This document shows positions 50,808 to 59,977 of a stretch of DNA of 64,000 nt, piece by piece; position 1 is the stretch's first letter; each line of letters begins with the position of its first letter. The DNA is from Embleya scabrispora. GTDB lineage: Bacteria; Actinomycetota; Actinomycetes; Streptomycetales; Streptomycetaceae. The stretch covers positions 4,505,501-4,569,500 of the forward strand of contig NZ_MWQN01000001.1 in assembly GCF_002024165.1 (NCBI RefSeq). Direction: 5' to 3'. The position numbers were made by a program, and so were the translations under genes. A model generated the notes under the pieces. It was given only the letters and a program-made list of their open reading frames with translations, was not told the origin of the DNA and did no database searches.

Positions 50808-51521
50808 CTACTTCTCCAGGTCCGCGCGCATCGCCTTGAACTTCACCGCGGCCTGGTCCGCCGACAACCGGTCGAAGTACGCGACGGCCGTGGTGTACCG
50901 GTCCGCCCATCCGCAGATCGCCGCCGGCCGGGCGTCCTGGGCCGGTACACACTCCAGGGTGCCGCCCAGCGGGCCCGGGTCGTAGCCCTTCATGGAGAGC
51001 CCCGCCGGAACGCCGCCCTCGGTGGCGTTCACGTGGTCGACCATGCCGCGGACCATGTGCTCCAGGCGCTTCCCGTCGATCCCGGTCATCCCGTCCACCC
51101 CGACGAACAACACCGAGCGCGGGCCGGACCCGGCCGCGCCGTACGCCGCGACCAGTACGTTGTTCGCCGGCGAGCGCACCTCGCCCGGATCGACCGGGAC
51201 GTCGCTCGGCCCGTCCGGCAGCCGGACCAGGCCACCGGCCTGGGCGGACGGCCGGAGCCGCGGGACACCGTCCGAGCCGGCCGGCCGGCCCGACGGGGCC
51301 GACGTCGACGGCGCGGTCGACACGTTCTTGCCGGGCGGCAGGGTCGGCGGCTTCGTGACGGTCGCGGTCGACAGGACCTTCTCCGGCGGCGCCGTCGTGG
51401 CGGCCTGTGCCGGGCCGCTCTTGTCGTCCTTGTCGTCCTTGGCCCCGCAACCCGTCAGCACGGTGGCCCCGAGCAGCGAGAAGGTGGCGGCGGTGAGCAG
51501 TGTCGCGGTGCGAGTACGCAC
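50808..51521 (-). CDS. Lipoprotein of unknown function
   Basis: This 237-residue lipoprotein has signal MRTRTATLLTAATFSLLGATVLTGCG with lipobox LTGC (Cys25). A charged Lys/Asp stretch and a Thr/Pro-rich linker (about residues 30-95) precede an external domain. The domain contains VLVAAYGAAGSGPRSVLFVGVDGM and two Cys (ECVPAQDARPAAICGWAD). That Cys/Trp-Ala arrangement is reminiscent of the neighbouring membrane protein, and the two may share an ancestor. GTG 51521 starts it. It is divergent from valS. Confidence 0.78.
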   Translation of the reverse strand: MRTRTATLLTAATFSLLGATVLTGCGAKDDKDDKSGPAQAATTAPPEKVLSTATVTKPPTLPPGKNVSTAPSTSAPSGRPAGSDGVPRLRPSAQAGGLVRLPDGPSDVPVDPGEVRSPANNVLVAAYGAAGSGPRSVLFVGVDGMTGIDGKRLEHMVRGMVDHVNATEGGVPAGLSMKGYDPGPLGGTLECVPAQDARPAAICGWADRYTTAVAYFDRLSADQAAVKFKAMRADLEK

Positions 51522-51791
51522 GAAGATCCCCCCGGATTCGAGAACTCACGGACATCGGGCCGCTCCCGGCGCTGCGACCGACGCGTGATCGGCGAAACCG
51601 GAACGGCTTGTACCGCAAGCTAGCGGTGCCCGCCGGCCGGCGGGGTCGCGGTGACAGCACGGTGACAAGCGCGAGACGTCGTCGACGCGAAACCGGCCCG
51701 CGCCGGCCGCGTCGTCGCCCCCCGCCCGCCGCCCGCCCGCCGTCGGCTTGCCGCGTCGAAGGCGCCCACGCGCCTTCCGTAGACTGGGGCG

Positions 51792-54425
51792 GTGACCGAG
51801 AACACCACTCCCGCAGCCGCTGCCGCCGAGCAGCCGCAGGCCCTTCCCTCCCAGTACACCCCCGCCGAGGTAGAGGGGAAACTGTACGAGCGCTGGGTAG
51901 CCGCGGGTTGGTTCGAGGCCGACGCCAAGAGCGACAAGCCGCCGTACACGATCGTCATCCCGCCGCCGAACGTGACCGGGCAGTTGCACCTCGGTCACGC
52001 GTTCCAGCACACGCTGATGGACGCGCTCACCCGCCGCAAGCGCATGCAGGGCTTCGAGGCGCTGTGGCTGCCCGGCATGGACCACGCCGGCATCGCCACC
52101 CAGAACGTGGTCGAGCGCGAACTGGCCAAGGAGGGCAAGTCGCGGCACGACCTGGGCCGCGAGGCGTTCGTGGACCGGGTCTGGCAGTGGAAGGAAGAGT
52201 ACGGCGGGCGGATCCTCGGCCAGATGCGCCGGCTCGGCGACGGCGTCGACTGGTCGCGCGAGCGGTTCACCATGGACGAGGGCCTGTCCCGGGCCGTGCA
52301 GACCATCTTCAAGCGGCTCTACGACGACGAGCTGATCTACCGCGCCGAGCGCATCATCAACTGGTGCCCGCGCTGTCTGACCGCGATCTCCGACATCGAG
52401 GTCGAGCACCAGGACGACGAGGGCGAGCTGGTCTCGATTCGCTACGGCGACGGCGACGCCTCGATCGTGGTGGCCACCACCCGCGCCGAGACCATGCTCG
52501 GCGACACGGCCGTCGCGGTGCACCCGAGCGACGAGCGCTACGCGCACCTGGTCGGCACCGAGATCGAACTGCCGCTCACCGGTCGGCGGATCCCGATCGT
52601 GGCCGACGAGCACGTGGACCCCGAGTTCGGCACCGGCGCGGTCAAGGTGACCCCGGCGCACGACCCGAACGACTTCGAGATCGGCCGCCGGCACGACCTG
52701 CCGATGCCGACGATCATGGACGAGCGCGCGATGGTCACCGCGCACGGCCCGTTCCAGGGCCTGGACCGCTACGAGGCCCGCTTCGCCATCGTGGCCGCGC
52801 TGCGCGAGCAGGGCCGGATCGTCGCCGAGAAGCGCCCGTACACACACGCCGTGGGGCACTGCTCGCGCTGCAAGACCACGGTGGAGCCGCGCCTGTCGAT
52901 GCAGTGGTGGGTCAGGGTCGAGCCGCTGGCCAAGGCCGCCGGCGACGCGGTGCGCGACGGCCGGGTGGCCATCCACCCGCAGGAGTTGGCCGGGCGCTAC
53001 TTCGCCTGGGTCGACAACATGCACGACTGGTGCATCTCGCGGCAGCTGTGGTGGGGCCACCGCATCCCGGTCTGGTACGGCCCGAACGGCGAGACGGTCT
53101 GCGTGGGCCCGGACGACGAGGCGCCCACCGGCGAGGGCTGGACGCAGGACACCGACGTGCTGGACACGTGGTTCTCCTCCGGCCTGTGGCCCTTCTCCAC
53201 CCTCGGCTGGCCCGAACAGACCGCCGACCTGGCCAAGTTCTATCCGACCGACGTGCTGCTCACCGGTCACGACATCATCTTCTTCTGGGTGGCCCGGATG
53301 ATGATGTTCGGCCTGTACGCGATGGACGGGCAGGCGCCGTTCCACACCATCACGCTCACCGGCCTGGTCCGCGACCAGTTCGGCAAGAAGATGTCCAAGT
53401 CGTTCGGCAACGTGGTCGACCCGATCGACTGGATGGACGCGTACGGCACCGACGCGCTGCGCTTCACCCTGGCCCGCGGCGCCAACCCGGGCACCGACGT
53501 GCCGATCGGCGAGGACTGGGTCCAGGGCTCGCGCAACTTCTGCAACAAGATCTGGAACGCCACCCGGTTCGCGCTGATGAACGGCGCCACCGTCGAGGGC
53601 CCGATGCCGGCCGCCGAGCACCTGTCGGCGACCGACCGCTGGATCCTGTCCCGCCTGGACGCGGTGGTGGCGGAGGTGGACGCCTACTACGAGGACTACC
53701 AGTTCGCGAAGCTCTCCGACACGCTGTTCCACTTCGCCTGGGACGAGGTCTTCGACTGGTACGTGGAGCTGGCCAAACTCCCGCTGAACGGCGACGACGA
53801 GGCCGCGGCCGGGGCCACCCGGCGCGTGCTCGGCCACGTGCTCGACGTGACGCTGCGGCTGCTGCACCCGGTCGTGCCGTTCGTCACCGAGGAGTTGTGG
53901 ACCACGCTCACCGGCGGCGAGTCGCTGGTGGTGGCCGAGTGGCCGGCACCGAGCGGGTTCGCCGACCCGGCCGCCGAGGCCGAGATCACCACCCTTCGGC
54001 AGGTGGTCACCGAGGTCCGCCGCTTCCGCTCGGACCAGGGCCTCAAGCCCGGCCAGCGGGTGCCGGCCAACATCTCGCTCGCGGGCACCACGATCGCCGC
54101 GCACGAGGCGGCGCTGCGTCAGCTCGCCCGCTGCACGCCGGCCGGCGAGGGCTTCTCGGCGACCACGTCCTTCCCGGTCGCGGGCGCCCTGATCGAGCTG
54201 GACCTGTCCGGCGCGATCGACTTCGCCGCCGAGCGCAAGCGGCTGTCCAAGGACTTGGCCGAGGCGGAGAAGGTCCGCGACGTGAACACCAAGAAGCTCG
54301 GCAACGCGGGCTTCCTGGCCAAGGCCGCCCCCGACGTGGTGGACAAGGTCCGGGAGAAGCTGGCCGGCGCCGAGGCAGACATCGCACGCATCCGGGGCCA
54401 GCTCGACCGGCTGCCCTCGGCCTGA
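51792..54425 (+). CDS. valS: Valyl-tRNA synthetase
   Basis: This 877-residue class I synthetase has the HIGH motif as HLGH at residues 66-69 ([14 protein letters not shown]) and KMSKS at 533-537. An editing domain with [17 protein letters not shown] hydrolyses mischarged Thr-tRNA. The anticodon-binding helical domain and a C-terminal coiled coil ([19 protein letters not shown]...) complete it. GTG 51792 starts MTENTTPAA. It is the first gene of the valS-folC-DUF4233-ndk cluster, conserved in actinobacteria. Confidence 0.97.
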   Translation: MTENTTPAAAAAEQPQALPSQYTPAEVEGKLYERWVAAGWFEADAKSDKPPYTIVIPPPNVTGQLHLGHAFQHTLMDALTRRKRMQGFEALWLPGMDHAGIATQNVVERELAKEGKSRHDLGREAFVDRVWQWKEEYGGRILGQMRRLGDGVDWSRERFTMDEGLSRAVQTIFKRLYDDELIYRAERIINWCPRCLTAISDIEVEHQDDEGELVSIRYGDGDASIVVATTRAETMLGDTAVAVHPSDERYAHLVGTEIELPLTGRRIPIVADEHVDPEFGTGAVKVTPAHDPNDFEIGRRHDLPMPTIMDERAMVTAHGPFQGLDRYEARFAIVAALREQGRIVAEKRPYTHAVGHCSRCKTTVEPRLSMQWWVRVEPLAKAAGDAVRDGRVAIHPQELAGRYFAWVDNMHDWCISRQLWWGHRIPVWYGPNGETVCVGPDDEAPTGEGWTQDTDVLDTWFSSGLWPFSTLGWPEQTADLAKFYPTDVLLTGHDIIFFWVARMMMFGLYAMDGQAPFHTITLTGLVRDQFGKKMSKSFGNVVDPIDWMDAYGTDALRFTLARGANPGTDVPIGEDWVQGSRNFCNKIWNATRFALMNGATVEGPMPAAEHLSATDRWILSRLDAVVAEVDAYYEDYQFAKLSDTLFHFAWDEVFDWYVELAKLPLNGDDEAAAGATRRVLGHVLDVTLRLLHPVVPFVTEELWTTLTGGESLVVAEWPAPSGFADPAAEAEITTLRQVVTEVRRFRSDQGLKPGQRVPANISLAGTTIAAHEAALRQLARCTPAGEGFSATTSFPVAGALIELDLSGAIDFAAERKRLSKDLAEAEKVRDVNTKKLGNAGFLAKAAPDVVDKVREKLAGAEADIARIRGQLDRLPSA

Positions 54426-54436
54426 CCCGTACGGCC

Positions 54437-54463
54437 GCGCGGCCCGGACACCCCGGGCCGCGC
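54437..54463 (+). terminator. Hairpin between valS and folC
   Basis: The perfect 11-bp stem GCGCGGCCCGG (54437-54447) with CCGGGCCGCGC (54453-54463), with a 5-nt loop, begins 12 bases after valS. It may attenuate read-through into folC. Confidence 0.72.
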
Positions 54464-54509
54464 ACAGGGCCGGCACTCGGCCGGCTCCCGAAGAACTCGA
54501 TCAGAACCG

Positions 54510-55931
54510 GTGACACCTGTGACAGACCCCGCCGAGGCCCTGGCCGCACAGCGCGCCGTCGAGGCCGAACTGGTCGGGCGCTGGCCCGAGACCAAGCTCG
54601 ACCCCTCCACCGAACGTGTCGTCGCGCTGATGGACGTGCTCGGCCAACCCCAGCGGGCCTACCCGGTCATCCACATCACCGGCACCAACGGCAAGACCAG
54701 CACGGCCCGGATGATCGAGAGCCTGCTGGGCGCCCTGCGGCTGCGCACCGGCCGCTACACCAGCCCGCACGTCGAGTCGATGACCGAGCGGATCAGCCTG
54801 GACGGCGAGCCGATCAGCGCCGAACGCTTCGTCGAGACCTACCGCGACATCCAGCCCTACGTCGACATCGTCGACGCCGCGCAGCAGCATCGGTTGTCCT
54901 TCTTCGAGGTGCTCACCGCCATGGCGTACGCGGCGTTCGCCGACGCGCCGGTGGACGTGGCGGTGGTCGAGGTCGGCATGGGCGGCACCTGGGACGCGAC
55001 CAACGTGGTCGACGGCACGGTGGCGGTGGTCACCCCGATCGCGGTCGACCACGCCAACCGGCTCGGCTCGACGCCCGGCGAGATCGCGGTGGAGAAGGCC
55101 GGGATCATCAAGAAGGACAGCCTGGTGGTGCTGGCCCGGCAACCGGCCGACGCCGCCGAGTCGCTGCTGCGGCGCGCGGTCGAGGTGGACGCGACGGTGG
55201 CCCGCGAGGGCATGGAGTTCGGCGTGGTCCGGCGCGACCTCGCGGTGGGCGGCCAGTTGCTCACCCTGCGCGGCCTGGCGGGGGAGTACGAGGACGTCTT
55301 CCTGCCGCTGCACGGCATGCACCAGGCGGAGAACGCCGCGGTGGCGCTGGCCGCGGTGGAGGCGTTCCTGGGCGTCGGCACGGCCGACCGACCCGGGCTC
55401 ACCGGCGCCGGCGCGCTGGACGCCGACCTGGTCCGCGAGGCGTTCGCGTCGGTCACCTCCCCGGGGCGGCTCGAGGTGGTCCGACGCAGCCCCACCGTGC
55501 TGATCGACGCCGCGCACAACCCCGCCGGCGCCCTGGCCACCGCCCGCGCGATGACCGACTCGTTCGACTTCCGGCACCTGGTGGGGGTGGTCGCGGTGAT
55601 GGCCGACAAGGACGTCAGAGGCGTCCTGGAGGCCCTGGAACCGGTGCTCGCCGAGGTCGTGGTCACGCAGAACTCGCAGCCGCGCGCGATGCCCGTCGAC
55701 GAACTCGCCGCGCTCGCCGTCGAGGTCTTCGGCGCCGACCGGGTGGACGTACAACCCGCGCTGCCCGACGCGATCGAGGCCGCGGTCACGCTGGCCGAGG
55801 AGGAGGGCGACCTCGGCGGCGCCGGCGTCCTGATCACCGGCTCGGTGGTCACCGTCGGCGAGGCGCGGGTGTTGCTCAAGGGCGGCGCACGCGAGGCCGG
55901 AGCCGGCCGGACCGACGGAAAGGGCGCCTGA
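54510..55931 (+). CDS. folC: Folylpolyglutamate synthase / dihydrofolate synthase
   Basis: This 473-residue Mur-ligase-type enzyme adds glutamate to folates. Its P-loop is HITGTNGKTSTARMIESLL. RTGRYTSPHVESMTERI, VEVGMGGTWDATNVV and DAAHNPAGALA are family signatures. GTG 54510 is given; GTG 54519 in frame is possible. Its stop overlaps the next start (TGATG), so it is coupled to the DUF4233 gene. Confidence 0.95.
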   Translation: MTPVTDPAEALAAQRAVEAELVGRWPETKLDPSTERVVALMDVLGQPQRAYPVIHITGTNGKTSTARMIESLLGALRLRTGRYTSPHVESMTERISLDGEPISAERFVETYRDIQPYVDIVDAAQQHRLSFFEVLTAMAYAAFADAPVDVAVVEVGMGGTWDATNVVDGTVAVVTPIAVDHANRLGSTPGEIAVEKAGIIKKDSLVVLARQPADAAESLLRRAVEVDATVAREGMEFGVVRRDLAVGGQLLTLRGLAGEYEDVFLPLHGMHQAENAAVALAAVEAFLGVGTADRPGLTGAGALDADLVREAFASVTSPGRLEVVRRSPTVLIDAAHNPAGALATARAMTDSFDFRHLVGVVAVMADKDVRGVLEALEPVLAEVVVTQNSQPRAMPVDELAALAVEVFGADRVDVQPALPDAIEAAVTLAEEEGDLGGAGVLITGSVVTVGEARVLLKGGAREAGAGRTDGKGA

Positions 55932-56266
55932 TGCGCGCGCTGTGCTCGACCCACCTGATCGGCCAGGCCCTGGTGATCTGCCTGGCCGCGCTGGTCGCCA
56001 TGCAACTCACCGACATCTCCACCGGGGTGTTGTGGGCGGTCGCGGGGCCCTCGGCCCTGGTGTGCGTGTGGTTGTGCGCCAAGCTCAAGGAGCCGTGGGC
56101 GATCACGGCGGGCTGGGTGCTCCAGGCCGGCCTGTTCCTGACCGGTTTCGTGGTCCCGATGATGTTCCTGATCGGCGTGGTGTTCGGCCTCATCTGGTAC
56201 GGCTGCATCCGGGTCGGGCGGATCATCGACGCCGCCAAGGCCGCCCGCGAGGCCACGGCCGAGTGA
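55931..56266 (+). CDS. DUF4233 membrane protein
   Basis: This 111-residue protein has four hydrophobic helices (LIGQALVICLAALVAMQL, GVLWAVAGPSALVCVWLCAKL, WAITAGWVLQAGLFLTGFV, PMMFLIGVVFGLIWYGCIRVG). It sits between folC and ndk, the constant position of DUF4233 in actinobacteria. Function is unknown; conserved coupling to folC suggests a folate- or membrane-related role. The start overlaps the folC stop. Confidence 0.88.
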   Translation: MRALCSTHLIGQALVICLAALVAMQLTDISTGVLWAVAGPSALVCVWLCAKLKEPWAITAGWVLQAGLFLTGFVVPMMFLIGVVFGLIWYGCIRVGRIIDAAKAAREATAE

Positions 56267-56412
56267 TCCGGGATACGGCCGAAAGGTCCGGGCGTTACCC
56301 CGGATAGGCTCTGGGCGTTGACCCATTCGTAGGGTCGCGACACCCGTACGTCGCAACATCCGTACGGTGCGACACCCGTATCGAGTCCCCCTCCGATCAA
56401 GCAAGGAGCCCC

Positions 56413-56823
56413 ATGTCCGAGCGCACGCTCGTCCTGGTCAAGCCGGACGGAGTCCGGCGCGGTCTCGTCGGCGAGGTCATCGGCCGCATCGAGCGCAAGG
56501 GCTTCACCCTGACCGCGCTCGATCTGCGCGTGATGGACCGCGAGACGATCGAGCGGCACTACGCCGAGCACGAGGGCAAGCCGTTCTACGCCCCGCTCGT
56601 GGAGTTCATGACCTCGGCGCCGTCGGTGGCGATGATCGTCGAGGGCGAACGCGTGATCGAGTCGTTCCGCGCACTCGCGGGCGTCACCGACCCGATCAAG
56701 GCCCTCCCGGGCACGATTCGCGGCGACTTCGCCACCATCACCCGGGAGAACATCGTGCACGGCTCCGACTCGGTGGACTCGGCCGAGCGCGAGATCAAGA
56801 ACTTCTTCCCCGAGCACGCCTGA
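56413..56823 (+). CDS. ndk: Nucleoside diphosphate kinase
   Basis: This 136-residue enzyme transfers the gamma-phosphate among NTPs. [21 protein letters not shown], the [18 protein letters not shown] region and [21 protein letters not shown] are family signatures; the His in IVHGSDS is the phosphorylated residue. ATG 56413 follows AAGGAG. Confidence 0.97.
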   Translation: MSERTLVLVKPDGVRRGLVGEVIGRIERKGFTLTALDLRVMDRETIERHYAEHEGKPFYAPLVEFMTSAPSVAMIVEGERVIESFRALAGVTDPIKALPGTIRGDFATITRENIVHGSDSVDSAEREIKNFFPEHA

Positions 56824-56840
56824 CGGTTCGGCCGCGGTGC

Positions 56841-56880
56841 CCCGGTGCGCGCTTCCCACGATCGCGACCCGCGCACCGGG
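56841..56880 (+). terminator. Hairpin terminator of ndk
   Basis: The perfect 11-bp stem CCCGGTGCGCG (56841-56851) with CGCGCACCGGG (56870-56880) and an 18-nt loop lies 17 bases after ndk. Confidence 0.7.
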
Positions 56881-57241
56881 CCGGACCCCGTGCCGAGACG
56901 ATCCCCGGCGCCGCGCGACGCGCGCGGGCCGCACCGGGCGTCGAAATTTTTTACGGACCCGCCGGGCGCGCCCGCGCGCGAGCGCGAGAGTGCCGATCGG
57001 GCGCCGCGCGTGCGCTGTTAGAGGGAAATCCCTCCATTCCCCGCGCGTGGCACGCAACCCCTCGCCCGGTGATCACGTCATGGTGGATGGAGGGTGCAGC
57101 CGTGCCCCGGAACATCGCGGTTCTGTCGCCGTTACTCCGTGCCTACGATTGTGGTCGGCCGGTTCGGCGTCCCGGACGTGACGTCCTCCGGCCGGCTCAT
57201 GTCCTCATGGCTACGAGCTCGGGAAGGCCCTAGGTTTTTTT
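56881..57241 (+). other. mre operon leader/promoter region
   Basis: No gene is visible in this stretch. It contains an AT-rich patch (GAAATTTTTTAC, 56943-56954), a small hairpin GAGGG-aaat-CCCTC (57021-57034) and dyads near 57172-57184. A run of seven T (57235-57241) directly abuts the mreB ATG. Several promoters are known for the Streptomyces mre operon; the exact elements cannot be fixed here. Confidence 0.45.
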
Positions 57242-58273
57242 ATGGCGAACAACTTGTCGTTCATCGGTCGTGACATGGCGGTCGACCTCGGTACGGCCAA
57301 CACGCTGGTGTACGTCAGAGGCCGCGGCATCGTGTTGAACGAGCCGTCGGTGGTCGCCAAGAACACCACGACCGGGGGCATCCTGGCGGTCGGCGCCGAG
57401 GCGAAGAAGATGATCGGGCGCACGCCCGGCAACATCGTGGCGATCCGACCGCTCAAGGACGGCGTGATCGCCGACTTCGAGATCACCGAGCGGATGTTGC
57501 GCTACTTCATCCTCAAGGTGCACCGCCGCCGCTACCTGGCCCGGCCGCGCGTGGTGATCTGCGTGCCCTCCGGCATCACCGGCGTCGAGCGCCGCGCGGT
57601 GGTGGAGGCGTCCAGCCAGGCCGGCGCGCGCAGCGTGCACATCATCGAGGAACCCATGGCCGCCGCGATCGGTGCCGGCCTGCCGGTGCACGAGGCGACC
57701 GGCAACATGGTCGTCGACATCGGCGGCGGCACCACCGAGGTGGCGGTGATCTCGCTCGGCGGGATCGTCACCGCGCAGTCGATCCGGGTGGCGGGCGACG
57801 AGTTGGACAACGCGATCATCGCCTACGTCAAGAAGGAATACTCGCTGCTGTTGGGCGAGCGCAGTGCCGAGGAAATCAAGATGTCGATCGGCTCGGCCTT
57901 CGACCTCGGCGAGGACGAGCACAGCGAGATCCGCGGCCGCGACCTGGTCAGCGGGCTGCCGAAGACGATCGTGATCTCCACCTCCGAGGTCCGCAAGGCC
58001 ATCGAGGAACCGGTCAACACCGTCGTGGACGCGGTCAAGAGCACCCTGGACCAGTGTCCGCCCGAACTCGCCGGCGACGTGATGGATCGCGGCATCGTGC
58101 TCACCGGTGGCGGCGCCCTGCTGCGCGGCCTCGACGAGCGGCTGCGGACCGAGACCGGCATGCCGATCCACATCGCCGACAACCCGCTGGACTCGGTGGC
58201 TCTGGGCGCGGGCAAGTGCGTCGAGGAGTACGAGAAGCTTCAGCAGGTACTGGACGCCCAACCGCGCCGCTGA
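57242..58273 (+). CDS. mreB: Rod-shape/spore-wall determining actin homologue MreB
   Basis: This 343-residue bacterial actin has the ATP-binding motifs [31 protein letters not shown] and [18 protein letters not shown]. In Streptomyces MreB is dispensable for hyphal growth but needed for normal spore walls (established). ATG 57242 is preceded only by AGG and seven T, so the ribosome site is poor. ATG 57275 lies inside the conserved core and would be too short. It is the first gene of the mreBCD-pbp2-rodA operon. Confidence 0.96.
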   Translation: MANNLSFIGRDMAVDLGTANTLVYVRGRGIVLNEPSVVAKNTTTGGILAVGAEAKKMIGRTPGNIVAIRPLKDGVIADFEITERMLRYFILKVHRRRYLARPRVVICVPSGITGVERRAVVEASSQAGARSVHIIEEPMAAAIGAGLPVHEATGNMVVDIGGGTTEVAVISLGGIVTAQSIRVAGDELDNAIIAYVKKEYSLLLGERSAEEIKMSIGSAFDLGEDEHSEIRGRDLVSGLPKTIVISTSEVRKAIEEPVNTVVDAVKSTLDQCPPELAGDVMDRGIVLTGGGALLRGLDERLRTETGMPIHIADNPLDSVALGAGKCVEEYEKLQQVLDAQPRR

Positions 58274-58388
58274 CCGAGGAGACGGAGGCGGCCGACCGTA
58301 CGCGCCGCCCTCCGTGCCCGATCCGGCGCGGCCACACACCACAACTGCCCACCAGCGCCGCAATGTACGAAAGGGGCGGGCGCGCATC

Positions 58389-59429
58389 GTGAGGGACTCC
58401 CGGCATGGTCGGCTGGTCCTCGTGCTGCTGCTGGCGATCTCTTTCGCCCTCATCACCGTGGACATCCGCGGTGGCCGGAACTCGCCCATCGCGAACGTGC
58501 GCGACTGGGCCTCGGCCGTGTTCGGTCCCGCCGAACGCGGCGTGTCCGCCGCCGTGGACCCCGTCGGCCGGGCCGTGAACGCGGTCAAGGACGCGGGTTC
58601 CCACGAGGGCGAGAAGAAGCGCCTGCAGGACGAGAACGCCAAACTCCGGCAACAGGTCGACAACATCCAGTTCGACCGCAACCGCGCGGCCGAACTCGAC
58701 AAACTGCTCAAGGTCTCGGCGGCCGGCCAGTATCGGATCAAGCCCGCGCGGGTGGTCGCCATCGGCCCCGCCCAGGGCTTCTCCTGGACGGTCACCATCG
58801 ACGCGGGCGCCGGCGACGGCATCAAGCCCGACATGACCGTGATCAACGGCGACGGTCTGGTCGGGCGGGTGACCCAGGTCGGCCCGATGACCTCGACCGT
58901 ACTGCTCGCCACCGACCCCGGATTCTCGGTCGGCTCGCGCCTGGCGGGGTCGATGGAGATAGGGATCACTTCCGGCCGCGGCAGCAAGCCGATGAACCTC
59001 AAGCTGCTCAACGGACAGGCCCAGGTCAAAAAGGGCGACCGGCTGGTGACGTTCGGATCGCAGGGCGGCAAGCCGTTCGTGCCGGGCGTGCCGGTGGGCG
59101 AGGTCGCCCAGGTGCGCAACACCCCGGGCGAGTTGACCCGCAGCGTCGAGGTGAAGTCGTACGTGCACTTCTCCAGCCTGGACACGGTGGGCGTGGTGAT
59201 CGAGCCGCCGCGCACCGATCCGCGCGACTCGATACTGCCGCCCGCGCCGACCCCGGAGACGCCCGCGCCGCCCCCCGCCCAGCAGGCGCCGCCCGCGCCG
59301 CCCGCGCCGCCGGCGAGCACCGAGCCGCCGCGCGGCGCCTCGGCCGCGAAGCCGGCCACGGCGGGCAACCGCAGTACCAACGCCAAGCCGCCGGCCGGCG
59401 GCACGACCCCATCGACCGGAAGGGACTGA
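58389..59429 (+). CDS. mreC: Cell-shape protein MreC
   Basis: This 346-residue protein has one N-terminal transmembrane helix (LVLVLLLAISFALITV), a coiled coil (about residues 70-105, EGEKKRLQDENAKLRQQVDNIQFDR) and two extracellular beta barrels (GFSWTVTIDAGAGDGIKPDMTVIN, GLVGRVTQVGPMTSTVLL). Its 70-residue Pro/Ala-rich tail is longer than in rod-shaped bacteria but usual for Streptomyces. It scaffolds PBP2 and RodA. GTG 58389 begins at the anchor helix. Confidence 0.94.
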   Translation: MRDSRHGRLVLVLLLAISFALITVDIRGGRNSPIANVRDWASAVFGPAERGVSAAVDPVGRAVNAVKDAGSHEGEKKRLQDENAKLRQQVDNIQFDRNRAAELDKLLKVSAAGQYRIKPARVVAIGPAQGFSWTVTIDAGAGDGIKPDMTVINGDGLVGRVTQVGPMTSTVLLATDPGFSVGSRLAGSMEIGITSGRGSKPMNLKLLNGQAQVKKGDRLVTFGSQGGKPFVPGVPVGEVAQVRNTPGELTRSVEVKSYVHFSSLDTVGVVIEPPRTDPRDSILPPAPTPETPAPPPAQQAPPAPPAPPASTEPPRGASAAKPATAGNRSTNAKPPAGGTTPSTGRD

Positions 59430-59433
59430 GACG

Positions 59434-59961
59434 GTGCGGATCTCCCGCGTGTTCTACGCCGCGTTGCTGATCGTCGTCGCCCTCGTGGTCCAGGTGAGCG
59501 TGCTCGCCCGGCTCGGTCTGCCCGGCGCGGTGCCGGACCTGCTGCTGTTGGTGGTGGTCGGACTCGCGCTGACGTACGGGCCGACCTCGGGGTGCGTGAT
59601 CGGCTTCGCGGCGGGCCTGTGCGCGGACCTCGCGCCGCCGGCGGACCACGCGGCCGGCCGGTACGCGTTCGTGTTGTGCCTGACCGGTTACGTGGCGGGC
59701 ATGTTCGCCTCCCGCAACCCCCGGCGCTCGGTGCTCACCCCGATCGCGGTGATCGCGATCGCCGCGGCGGGCACCACGGTGCTCTACGCGGCGGTCGGCG
59801 CGCTGGTCGGCGACGGGGCGGTGCGCGAGGTGGGGCTGACGAAGCTGCTGCTGACCGCGGTGCTCTACGACGCGATCCTGGCCCCGTTCGTGGTCCCGTG
59901 GGTGATGGCGCTGGCCCGCAAGGTGGATCCGAAACCGCTGCTCTCGGGCCTGTCCCGGTAG
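59434..59961 (+). CDS. mreD: Cell-shape membrane protein MreD
   Basis: This 175-residue protein has five hydrophobic helices. PDLLLLVVVGLALTYGPTSGCVIGFAAGLCADLAPP is the MreD signature. It starts 4 bases after mreC at GTG 59434 and so is coupled to it. Confidence 0.93.
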   Translation: MRISRVFYAALLIVVALVVQVSVLARLGLPGAVPDLLLLVVVGLALTYGPTSGCVIGFAAGLCADLAPPADHAAGRYAFVLCLTGYVAGMFASRNPRRSVLTPIAVIAIAAAGTTVLYAAVGALVGDGAVREVGLTKLLLTAVLYDAILAPFVVPWVMALARKVDPKPLLSGLSR

Positions 59962-59977
59962 GGGGTGACCGAGCCAG

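Noticed and set aside
51500-56266. A 1,588-codon plus-strand frame across valS and folC
   Set aside because: Out of frame with valS and folC, both of which carry intact catalytic motifs.
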